NCBI RefSeq assembly: GCF_016808335.1
Contig: NC_053144.1
Coordinates: 55,010,195-55,074,194, forward strand
Source of the DNA: Panicum virgatum
Taxonomy: Eukaryota; Streptophyta; Magnoliopsida; Poales; Poaceae
Direction: 5' to 3'
DNA: 64,000 nucleotides
Position 1 is the stretch's first letter. Every line of letters starts with the position of its first letter. A program made the position numbers and the translations under genes. Below, one piece after another: positions 11,271 through 21,600 of the stretch. A model generated the notes under the pieces. The model was given only the letters and a program-made list of their open reading frames with translations. It did no database searches and was not told where the DNA came from.

Positions 11271-13832
11271 ATGGGTCGCGAGAAGAGGAAAGGGAAGGAA
11301 GTTGTGGTCGAGAAGCCTGCTCGCAAGCGGATTCGTGCAGAGAAGGAGGCTGAGAGGGCCGAGATGGTGGACAAGGCCGCCGAGGAGCAGGCGTCAGGCC
11401 GTGCTCGCCCGTTCGCGATCAGAGAGCAGCTAGCCAGGGGCAGGGGCAGAGGCCGAGGCATGGGCAGGGTCAGAGGTGCGAGGGCCACCAGGGCCACTAC
11501 ACAGCAGACCGAGGGTGATACGTCTGAGGGGGAGCCAACAGCTGCAGAGTCAGATCACTCAGTTTCAGACGTAGATTCAGATGCAGCGCAGTCAGAGCAG
11601 ACTCAGGGGCAGAGCACATAGGGGTCACCGACTCTACGACATTCTAGCCGCACTCGGCAGACGTCCCTAGTAGGAGAGTCTTCACCAGCGACCGAGCATC
11701 GCACTGGATCGAGGACGCAAGGAGGTCACCAGTCACAGGAGCCTCGCAGGTCCGCAGCAGCAGCTCGCAGAGCCGAGGCCCTAGAGGCCGAGCGCGCAGT
11801 GTTCCGTATGGACACTGTTGTGCGTCTGGAGCCAGGAGTGATGCTCCAGAACTTGACCAGAGCCAATGCGGCCAAGGTCAAGAGGCTCAGGTGGAGTGTT
11901 GAGGAGGAGGTCTGGTTCCCAGTGACACGTGACAGCAGGGTCGACAGGAGGTTTTGGACCTTGTTACAGGCCAGCTTCTACGAGACCTATCAGAGGAGGG
12001 GCCACCGGATCTTTCCACACAGAGTGCTCGATTGGGTTTCACTGAGGACAGCTGCAGGGGGAGCAGATGTCAGAGCACACTTTGCACACTTCAGAGGTCT
12101 GCCCAGGCTGCTAGAGATGGAGCAGAACAGATATATCGAGGACTGGGTCAGAGTGTTCTACGCTACAGCTTGGATAGTTCCCGAGCGCAGAGCCGTGCAC
12201 TTCATGTTTGGAGGGCAGGATTTTGGTCTATCGAGGGCGACGATTGCAGGCATCCTTTGAGTTGACCTGGTTGACGTCTCACTGCACGAGAGGGTTTACG
12301 GGGACTCAGATCCACCCCGAAGGGCGATGGTTGGCAGGATTGCACCTTCTCACGAGGCGATCTCTCAGTGCTTCCGCCAGCCGTTCCCAGCCTCTTACGC
12401 CAGAGTTCCGAGCTTGCTGACCCCAGAGGCGTACGCAGTACACATGGCACTCCGGAGGACTCTGTTACCGTGGAGTGGCTACCCAGAGGGGTTTACTGGT
12501 CTGCAGCAGCTACTGCTTCTACACATCCTCACTCACGAGCCGTTTGACATAGTAGATTTTATTCTGGCTGAGATAGAGGATGTGATCACAGACGGGATGG
12601 GTGTGGTGCGACAGTTTCCCTATGCACGCTGGATCAGCTATATATGTTCTATGATTGTGCCAGCAGAGTCACTCATCAGCGCTCCCTACCGTCACGATGA
12701 GGCTCCCAGGTTTCCAGTGTACCGACCCACTGCACCGCAGGATAGGAGAAGAGGCAGACCGGCAGACAGAGCTGCTATGGCATGACTTTCACCAGAGGTG
12801 CAGGCCCGAGTGGCAGAGGAGGATGAGGCACTCCTAGCAGCCGAGGCACAACTTCCCGGAGGAGACGATGAGATTCACTGGTCTGAGCTTGAGTCAGACT
12901 CCTCCGAGGACGACGAGTACTTTCCTCCTGCAGCACCAGCTAGTCACGACCACGAGGCAGGAGGGTCTAGAGAGCCGGCTCCACAGACTTCAGCAGCTGC
13001 TACAATCTCAGAGTCCCAGGTGACTCAGCCGTCCGAGCTCACCTCTCTTCTTCAGCAGCTTGTTACCCAGCAGAGAGAGGATCGGATCGCACAGGAGGAG
13101 GCCAGGAGAGCCCATGAGGCTCAGCTTGCAGCCATTCAGAGGGAGGCTGCTCGAGAGCGTGTTGCGACCGAGGAGTGCTTTGTCGGGCTTATTGACCGAG
13201 TTTCTCAGAGGAGAGATGCTCAGTTCCAGCAGATGCAGTAGGGCATGATGGCGATGTTCGGGATGATCTCATAGCTTTACACTCACACCGGACTCGTCCC
13301 ACAGCAGCCAGGATTTCAGGGTATTGCAGCACCTCAGCTTGCAGTCACACCAGCTCCTCCGCCAGCTTCTACTGCAGCTCCTGCTTTCTCGACGATACCG
13401 GAGACCTCGTTCTCGATGTCCGCACTTCTTGGGTCTGCCGGTCGACCGATCTTCTCACCACTGCCAGCTACCACGCTCTTCCAGGAGTCACCGTTGACGG
13501 TTCAGTCAGTCGCCCTCCCCATTGTACCTCAGACAGCACCTTTAGGGGGAGGAGCACGAGAGGAGTCCCTGCTTCCACAGTCGACGCAGCCGGCAGCCTC
13601 AGCAGTCACGACTTCAGACGTTGACACTTCTTCTGCTGACCCGGTTACGACTTCTACGGATCCTCTCCTAGGCAGTGCTAGCACGAGAGCCTCCACGACA
13701 GCTACACCTCCAGTCAGCTCAGACCCGCAGGACTAGCAGCTCCCGTCCGTCACCGAGGGTTTACCGTCTGACGACGACGACGATGACGACCCGGACCGCT
13801 TCCTTGCCGTACCGCGACAGCCGGACCAGTAG
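11271..13832 (+). pseudogene. Third ORF of the copia element (env-like position), decayed
   Basis: A single frame runs from an ATG at 11271 to a TAG at 13830-13832 and is interrupted by in-frame stops at 11619, 12258, 12783, 13239, 13272 and 13734; no frame change is needed. The N-terminus is Lys/Arg rich (nuclear-signal-like, then an RGRGRG stretch). The middle, about 11800-12780, is a globular Trp/Arg-rich domain. After that come an acidic segment, a Gln/Glu/Arg coiled coil (about 13040-13240) and a Ser/Thr/Pro-rich tail ending in an Asp run. SIRE-lineage elements carry an env-like ORF here, but I see no signal peptide or membrane segment. Plant transposon-protein domains of unknown function are an alternative. 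The role is unknown. Confidence 0.75.
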
Positions 13833-14128
13833 CTCGCCTTTTTGGTGCTTTGACGCCAAAGGGGGAGAGAGTCAGGGGGAGTTGGAGTCAGGGGGATGGT
13901 AGATTAGAGAGAGCTCGTAGTTATCAGGACTTTGATGCTTTGTATCACATTTGATGTTAGTTCATGGATATGTACTTTTGGCGCTTGAGTTTGCTGTGGT
14001 TTGAGACATATCTATGAATTTCGTTTGAGCCGTTGAGCTCTTTGGTCTTTTTTCGAGTTTGCTTGTGTTTATCCTGTTTTATCTTTCCCGCTCTCTCATT
14101 ATTTATGTTTGTGTTGTCATCAATCACC
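13833..14128 (+). other. 3' untranslated internal region of the copia element
   Basis: About 300 bases between the third ORF and the polypurine tract. It holds a GCCAAAGGGGGAG-type purine patch at about 13854-13880 that resembles a second polypurine tract, then T-rich sequence. No gene is seen. Confidence 0.6.
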
Positions 14129-14141
14129 AAAAAGGGGGAGA
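14129..14141 (+). other. Polypurine tract
   Basis: AAAAAGGGGGAGA sits directly before the start of the right LTR. It is the primer for plus-strand synthesis and fixes the LTR start at the TG at 14143. Confidence 0.9.
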
Positions 14142-14142
14142 T

Positions 14143-15825
14143 TGTAAGCATCTAGGCCCTCAAGGTATGTTTCGGTGATTAATGACAACCATTAATGTGA
14201 CTAATGAGTTTGTGCAGCTTAATAGATCATTATCGCTCATTTGGTCATATGTAAAAAGAAGCCCCTCAATTTCGTTATCCAAAAAGGCGATCTCGGTATT
14301 CAACTCAAAAATATGTCAAGACTAAGGATCTTTCTAGTCCTAAGTGTCATAAGGCTGAGAAGGACACTTAGGTTAGTATAGGTTTTATAGTTTTGTAGTG
14401 ATCGCACTATTAAGAGGGGTTAAGGTCAAGTAACTTGAGCATGGACATGGTCATTTGAAAATGGATGCACACTATGGTCACTCAGGTTTCTAGAAGTTCA
14501 AATAAGTGGTTTTCAACTTATATCTCAAGAATATTTGGATTTCACTCAAGACTCAAATCAGAAAAGGCAAAATCAGAAAAAGTCTATACACCGGTTTAAC
14601 CGACGTTTCCACTTTTCTATACGTCGGTTAAACGAAGTCAGCAGAATCTGGACAAGTTCTATACACTGGTTAAACCGATGTTGTTTGAATTAACGTCGGT
14701 GCATTAGTCCAGAGTTGGTTTTTCCAGGGCATTTCAAGTTCAATACACCGGTTAAACTGACGTTGTTTGAAATGAGACGTCGGTGCAATTGACCAGTGAG
14801 ATGGTTTTTCCAGGGATTTCAGAAGTTGTACTCACCGGTTAAACCGACGATGGTTTTGAGTTAACGTCGGTACAGTTGTCCAGAGACTTGGTTTTTCAGT
14901 TGATCAGTGGACAACTACACTCACCGGTTAAACCGATGATACGTCGGTTAATCTGCCCAAGTTGTAACGGCTAGTTTTCAGAATGGGCAGTTTACATTCA
15001 TCGGTTAAACCGACACTGACTATTGGAGGTACGTCGGATTAACCGACTCTGCGCAGTTTTCTGGCAGCTTTTCTCCAACAGCTCTATTCGTGTGAGCTGC
15101 CTATATATACCCCTCCAATGGTTCATTTTGCACTCTCTTGACACCAGGCTATATTCATACACTATACTCTTGTTGAGAGCCACCTTGAGCTTCACCATTC
15201 ACATATTTGTTCATTCAATCAATCAAGAAGCAAGACTAAGGACTTGAGTAGAGAGAAGCTTGTGTGCATCCGTTCTTGGTGATCGGTTCTTGCTCAAGTG
15301 AAGACCCTAGCTTGTTACTCTTGGTGATTGGCAGCACCTAGGCGATATTGGTGATTGAATGTGTTTCTTCCGGAGCTTGCCAACGATTGTGGGAGCCCGA
15401 AGAAGGTTGTACGTGGCTTGAGCTCCACCACGCCGGGATGGTGAACGGAGACTCTTAGTGAGCGCCCTCGTCTCGGTGACTTGGGAGGTGACAAGACTCT
15501 TAGTGAGTGTCACAACGTGGATTAGGGGTGTGTGCCAACACATCGACACCACGGGAAAAAATCCGGTTGTCTCTTGCCCACTCTTTACTTTCAAGCACTT
15601 ACTTTCATGCAATTATTCATGTGCTTGACCTTAGAGATCATAGCTTAACTCTACCTTGCTTAGTTTCTTATCTAGTTGTATCTTCATAAGCTTGTGTAGT
15701 TTGCTTAGCTAGCCGGTTGGTGAATTGAGCCTCACTAGTATTGCATAGGTTAAGGTTACTTTACTTTGTTTTAGAATTTTTGAAAAAGGCCCAATTCACC
15801 CCCTCTTGGTCCATCGATCCTTACA
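14143..15825 (+). repeat. 3' LTR, complete, 1683 bp
   Basis: Starts TGTAAGCATC after the polypurine tract and ends CTTACA, matching the end of the left LTR. The U3 holds an array of about a dozen CACCGGTTAAACCGACG and inverted ACGTCGGT units at 14589-15047, a TATA box at 15101-15110, then the transcribed part. Apparent ORFs inside are mirrored in the other LTR and are not genes. Confidence 0.95.
14589..15047 (+). promoter_or_regulatory. U3 enhancer-like motif array
   Basis: Repeated CACCGGTTAAACCGACG units (near 14589, 14665, 14747, 14834, 14922, 14999) alternate with the partial inverse ACGTCGGT/ACGTCGGATTAACCGAC, at spacings of roughly 75-90 bases. The GGTTAA core resembles plant GT-element sites and the TAACCG part resembles MYB sites; binding is inference. 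It is placed 54 bases upstream of the TATA box. Confidence 0.6.
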
Positions 15826-16614
15826 GAGGCTAGCACTAGACCATCTACTAGACGAGGCACACACGGGCATGGGTGACACACGCGGAGAAATCGAGCCGAA
15901 CCTAGTTGGCGACGTGCGGCCCGTGGCGGTCAAAACGACATCGTCGTGAACGTGTGTGGAAACAACAAGAACGTGGAGGAACGAGGGGAGCACGAGCATG
16001 AGTGGCTCACTTACAATCGATTTGAGCCATTGGACGAAAGAAACAGTGCCCGGACGATGGAGTTCCACGGCTAGGTCGAGTTTGGGCGAAACTCGAACTA
16101 GCGGCCGGGGAATCCAAGATTCCCGGCGAGGTGGAGGTCGTGGCTACGGTTTGAGGGGTCGAGGAGGAAGCTAGGGAGGTGGTCGAGCTCTGGGGGCGGT
16201 GGATTTAAAATCCATGGAGGGGAGCTCGCGAAATCGGCCGGCGAACGGGGATGGCGCTCAAGCGTCGCCCATGGCGTCGGGAGGGAGAGGGAGAGTGAAC
16301 CGAGAGAGAGAGAATGGGCATGGGTGGGTGAAGGGCGGTGCGCGACTTCAATGCTGCGTATGGGGATGGCCGGGAAAGAGCTCGATGGTCGGCACGTGGC
16401 GGCAACCGACGAACCACGGTCTCGGAGTGGTTGAAACAGAGCCGTCGCGGACCGTCCGCCGTCCCCTAGCGGACTGTCCGCAAGACACGGTGTTACACCG
16501 GGTAATGTAAATTGTGATGAGTTTGCAACAGACATTACTTGTTTGTACCAGAGAACTATAATTATATTCATTAAAAGGGCAGGAAGCCACAAGGATTAAC
16601 GTACATCCCATATG
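15826..16614. other. Unassigned GC-rich flank, possible older LTR fragment
   Basis: This is the DNA into which the copia element inserted. It contains GGTGTTACA near 16490, which resembles the end of a gypsy LTR (the inverse of TGTAACACC), and GC-rich sequence with ORFs on both strands but no recognisable domain. It may be a remnant of an older LTR element whose other part lies outside the window. No gene is called. Confidence 0.4.
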
Positions 16615-17478
16615 CTACAAAGATCTGGCAGAGAAATTGAGGCATTCTATTGATATGCCCAGACAAGCCACAATTACACATGAAGAATAATGCTCATGAG
16701 GAATGCAAGATGGCGCCCCTAGAAGACAAGATGGCGCCTGATCCCACTGGCGCTCGAGGTGCAGTTGGCGGCGCCGCTTCTCTGGTACGGGTGATGGCGT
16801 CGGCGGCGGTAGCGGCGTGCCGGCGACGTGCATGACTCCGCGTCGGAGACTAGCGCCGACGGGGGCAACGTGCTTGGGCTGTAGTCTTGAGACGGCCGCG
16901 CGCCCGCACGAGGCGCCCGGGGCCTGTAGTCCGGTGATGCGGCGCGCCGGTGTGGATTCGCAGGAGCGCGGAGCGCCGTCCGGGGACTCGGCGCCCGGAG
17001 GCGGATGCGATGGCCTGTAGTCCGGCGACCCTGCTGCTCTCCAGAGACGGCTCACGGGCGTGTACTCAGGTGACGCCACGCGGAACGTCGTCGGTGTCGA
17101 CGGCGCGTAGTCCGGGGACGCGGCGCGGCTCGTCGTCGGGGTCGACGACGGCGCGTAGTCCGCTGACGTCACCCCCCAGCCGCAACGGACCAGCGGCGCG
17201 TGCTCCCGCCAGGCTGGGTGCGACGGGGAGCTCGACGGCGGGTAGTCCGGGGACGCGGCGCGGCGCGGGGACGGTGGCGGCGGCATCGGTGGACCGAGCC
17301 GCAGAGCCGTCGACGGCGCGTGCTCCGGCGTCCCAGCCCTCCAGAGAAGGCTCACAGGCGTGTACTCCGGCGACGCGGCGCGCGGACTGGGCGCCGCCGC
17401 CAGGGGCGAGTAGTCCGGGGACGATGGGCAGCGGCGGTGCTCGGCGCCGAACTCCACGAAAGAGAGGACCCGCGCCAT
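16615..17478 (-). CDS. Proline-rich protein with SPDY/SPEYTP repeats, function unknown
   Basis: An open frame of 287 codons with a plausible start (MARVLSFVEFGAEH). Residues about 18-180 are built from repeated short motifs: SPDYSP, SPEYTPVS, SPDYPPSS, SADYAPSS, SPDYAPST, SPEYTPVS and SPDYRPSH, separated by AAS, LWRA and Pro/Ser runs. The Y-x-P-S spacing recalls RNA polymerase II CTD heptads and extensins, but there is no signal peptide, so a wall protein is unlikely. The C-terminal 100 residues are Arg/Cys containing and look less ordered; splicing there cannot be excluded. It lies downstream of RSH1 on the same strand. High GC raises the risk of a chance ORF, but the periodic amino-acid motif argues for selection or recent coding origin. 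No function is assigned. Confidence 0.45.
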   Translation of the reverse strand: MARVLSFVEFGAEHRRCPSSPDYSPLAAAPSPRAASPEYTPVSLLWRAGTPEHAPSTALRLGPPMPPPPSPRRAASPDYPPSSSPSHPAWREHAPLVRCGWGVTSADYAPSSTPTTSRAASPDYAPSTPTTFRVASPEYTPVSRLWRAAGSPDYRPSHPPPGAESPDGAPRSCESTPARRITGLQAPGASCGRAAVSRLQPKHVAPVGASLRRGVMHVAGTPLPPPTPSPVPEKRRRQLHLERQWDQAPSCLLGAPSCIPHEHYSSCVIVACLGISIECLNFSARSL

Positions 17479-17578
17479 CAGCGCAGCAGACTGGAGCCGG
17501 GCGGGGAGAAGGGAGTAGGCGGCGATCGGAATGGAGGGCGGACCGGCCTAATCATCCCATCGTGTGCGTTCTTGTAAT

Positions 17579-18683
17579 TTGAAATGAGAAAGAATAAGAA
17601 AAACAAAAAAGAATTAGAAATTTCTGGTGCAGAGTTTATGCGTGCTAGTCCAAGAAAAATCAACAGGCACCTGTTTCGGATGCAGTTTTGAGTTTATTTT
17701 GTGCTGCAGTGACAATCTGAGCACCACCTCTCAGCAACAGATATTGGTATCAAGCCATGCCACCACCCACCAATGCTAGTATACACGACATTGAAAGTGA
17801 CAACATTGGCAATTAGGCTCATATGATGGAAAGTTGAAACTGAGACGCCTATATACAAACACAGCAACACATTATTTGTTTTATTGTCATTAAAGTTGAG
17901 TAACAAGTAAAAAGATGCCACTACGTGGATCCACAGAAGTTTCTCCCGTAAAATGTAGAGATGCCAGCATTCGTCAAGCACTTAACTCTCTTCTTTCTGG
18001 AAAGATAGACTGCAACATGAACACTTTGCCATTCCCTCTATACAGAACAAAGCAACTACTTTCTTATCAGTCATCTAATTATACAATTAACCACTCACAA
18101 TCCAGATGCAAAAATCAGCAGAAGCATGAGATCCAGTCTCTAGTTTAGGATACCATTCATACTGCACCAGATGACAGGTTATTCAAAGTGCGCATCTACC
18201 AGTCAAAATTTTCCATTGCAAAATTGAAGCTATACAATAAATTTACAGGCAGACTATGAGAATAACCAAAACCGGACAAAATTTGGGAACTAGCATTCCA
18301 GGTCAAAAACCTAGTTGCACATTTAAGTAGACAACTAGCGTATGCAAGCCACGGAGGGGGAGGGGGGGCTTGAGGGGTGAAGAACAGCCTTTAACAATCT
18401 TTTTTAAGGCTCCAATAGATCCCTGCACTAACAGTACCCTACTCGCTCTGATATGTACACTCTCTTTTAGAATGATGCATATATATGGTTCTAGTTTGCT
18501 CCCCTTTCACTATCTGCTTTGACAGAGTAGGGAAGGGTTCCACTCGCTCACCAACCATGATCTCACCAACAAAATTATTGAGCGACCACCGGCCGATGCA
18601 GTGCTTCAAAAATTATCACCATCTTGGAGGAGATAATAGTGAAGCGGTGAACTAATGTGGTCACGTAAGTCTCTCGATATCCA
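17579..18683. other. Intergenic / RSH1 3' region
   Basis: AT-rich sequence without supported coding. It should include the 3' untranslated region of RSH1, which ends its coding at 18684 on the minus strand. A short G run (GGAGGGGGAGGGGGGG) lies at about 18354-18370. I could not assign a polyadenylation site. Confidence 0.5.
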
Positions 18684-21600
18684 CTAGCACTCAAGAACAC
18701 CCAATGGACACCAACTACATCCAACAGACCAGCCAAGAACACCAAGAATCATGTCAACACTTGAGCACGCACTGACCTGCAAGTAGAGAGATTATTTAGG
18801 TAGAATGCTCATGTAGAAGAACATGCTTGAAAGACAAATACTAGAAAGCACAAAGCATCATGCATTCATGACTGGAGGTAATATCAGTTAAGCAAGCATA
18901 CCACATTCTCATAGCTTCCCTCGAAATGAAACAGCATTACACCCATTCCCCTCCTTTTATTAACTTCTGCCTGGAAAACATAAGACCAAAGATGATCAGG
19001 CAGTAACAAAACAAAGAGGATGTATATCCAATTAAGTGGATGCAAAAAAAAAGTAAAATAGCTTAGAAAATAGCTGAATGGCCATTGGCAAAAATGAAAA
19101 GATGCGCATTTTACACAGTTAAGAATCAAGGGAAGTTAAATTCACTTACCACACAAGAACATATTGTAATTCCACAGGCTGTTAAAGCTGATGTAACTTC
19201 AGCCATCATCCCTGTGAATGTCATCAAATTAATTCACGAGATCTTGCAAACATTACCGATCAAATATCAATGACAACATAGAAAATGTAAGGAATAATCA
19301 GTACAAGCAAGTAGCAGCTACAAATAAGAAGTATTTCATTTGACAAAAGAAAAGCAACAGAATACACATTTGTCGAATCAGACTCTTGAAGGAGCCAAGG
19401 AGGTTAGGCACAGAGAACACACAGCAATTGCCCGTGAACAGGGTTGCAGTAAAGCTCAGATTATACTTCAAACTAGAGAGGATACAAATCAGTATAAATT
19501 TCCTCTTTAGTACAAAAGTACAGCAAAGGTATATATTACCTTTTCGGTCAACACAGGCTATGCAAAGCCATTGGACAGAGTTGCCTTCTGCATTATGCCA
19601 ACCAGAAATTTTACCAGATTTCCAGTGATCCAAACCAGGGAAAACTTCCTTACAGGTGGAATTGCCAGCGTGCGTTAACTCACTGAAGCTATCACCTCGA
19701 ATTGCAGAATGACCATTAATTTTGATGCCCAATTCCTTAAGAGTTTTATTTTGTTTTCCGTTGACCTTTGGATGGACATTATTAACAGGTAAAAAGCCAT
19801 TGCTACTTTTGTTGACAAAGGATAATTTATCTGAATTTAGTATCTTCTCCCAGTTGAATTTACTATCTTCATTCTTGGTGCTTGGAATTGAAAGCTCACT
19901 GTCACTTTCATCTTCAAGATCAGCAACAAAATTATTAACAGCCTCAGCAGTAATTTCAGCAGCAGAAAGGGCAGCTTGCTCCCTTAAGAACTGGATAAGG
20001 AAAGGATTCATTACTGCAACCATCTGATAATATATGAAAATAATTTGAAATGGTAGTAACACATACTTTCATAATTTTGTGTCTAGCGCTGCGAGTTTTG
20101 GCGTGCTGTAGCCACTGCTGGTGGCGCTGGAATGCATATTTACTGGATAATTTCTGAAACAGGAAACAAATGCGTTGAGTTAATCCAGACGCTCATGAAT
20201 ATAATACATTTTTGCCAATGCAATTGCTCCCTTGAAGAACTCCTGACAGATACAGTGCAGTAAAATGAGGAGCGTTGTGATACTGCAAACATATATGTAG
20301 TCTAGACATGCATCCAAATTGTTACAATATTAAAACAACATTTTAAAATACAGTCGCAGTTAGTGGGCAGTAATCACACATTTATGCCCTTATGTAGGTC
20401 TGTAGCCTTGATGGCCGCCTTGATATATTGATTAAGGGCATTGGCATCAGATTGGTTGTGCCCCCAATGCCCTAGGGCTAAAAAAAACTGACAGATTGGT
20501 TGATTCACTTAAAATAGATGTCCTCTAGGAAAAAGGAAGTAGCATTTGGTCTCATGGAGATGCTACAATGCATGTGTGTATTCACAATGGATCAGTCAAA
20601 AGAGAGAGGGAGAGAGAGAGAGAGATATCACGATCAGTTAAAAAGAAAAACAAGGAAAGGTCCATGCCGATCCCTGCATGCAATCTCTCTTAAACTCAGT
20701 ATGCTTGTAATGGGTTAGTGGCTTGGTGGCTGTTTTGTAGAACAATATCTTAACTCTTAAACTGAAACAAGAAGCGCCACAAACTCATGTGTCCTATAAA
20801 GGAATTACTCCCTCCGTCCCAGAATTTAGCTACGTTTAGGTTTGTCGTAAGTCAGAACATTTGTATCTTTGACCAACAATATCTCTAAAAATAATTTGTT
20901 TTTTCAAATAGAAAAAGGTTACATGTAGTGATATTTGGTTTCACAATGAATTTATTAACACCATATTTACTTTGTCAAGTTATAGCTAATTCCCTGGGTA
21001 TTCCAAGGTTTTTATTTCAAGATGTACACTGGTTGGTGCAGAATAGAATGATCTAGAAGGCCTGACTTGGTACAATCTGGAGATAACCTTTTGAGCAATC
21101 AACAAGAATCTGAAACACTCAGTTATTAGCATATTTATATCAGAGGGTTGTCAAACTGCACTATGCATCTCTCTAATACTATCTCCAGTCATGAATGTTA
21201 AGGGTATAGTATCCTTGACTATTATGACTACTATACCCTGTTATTATGACTACTATCTCCAATACTCTCTCTGATACCATGTTACGATATAGATATCCAG
21301 TTCATTCTCTCCTCTTCCTCCTATATCGTAACAATGAATACATGATGTTTTGGACGAACAAAATGTTTTGCAAATATTGGTCATAGGCTCCCATAAATAC
21401 AAAGGTTCCTATTAGGAAAACAAGATTTTAAGGGCAAAAATCGACCAATAAGCATGTAAACACTGCAAAAGTTTGATAAAACCACAGTTGCATGTATCTT
21501 GACAATTGCAGAATAGTAAAAAAATCTAGAACAGAAAGAAAACATGTGATTCAAGAGAGGAATACTGACATCGTAAGTTATAATCTCCACCACTTCAGCA

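Larger units (their letters stand above)
1..15825 (+). mobile_element. Ty1/copia LTR retrotransposon, SIRE/Maximus-like, 5' end outside window
   Basis: The order is LTR, tRNA-iMet primer site, gag with coiled coil and zinc knuckle, protease, integrase, reverse transcriptase, RNase H, a 2.6-kb third ORF, polypurine tract, LTR. Integrase lying before reverse transcriptase is the copia order. The large size and the extra ORF after RNase H are features of the SIRE/Maximus lineage (Opie and Ji in maize); the lineage call is inference. About 780 bases of the left LTR lie before the window. Without the nested solo LTR the element would be about 13 kb. Both LTRs share their ends, and I count about 14 substitutions over about 900 aligned bases. 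All ORFs carry stops or frameshifts, so the copy cannot act alone. The outer target duplication cannot be checked. Confidence 0.93.
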
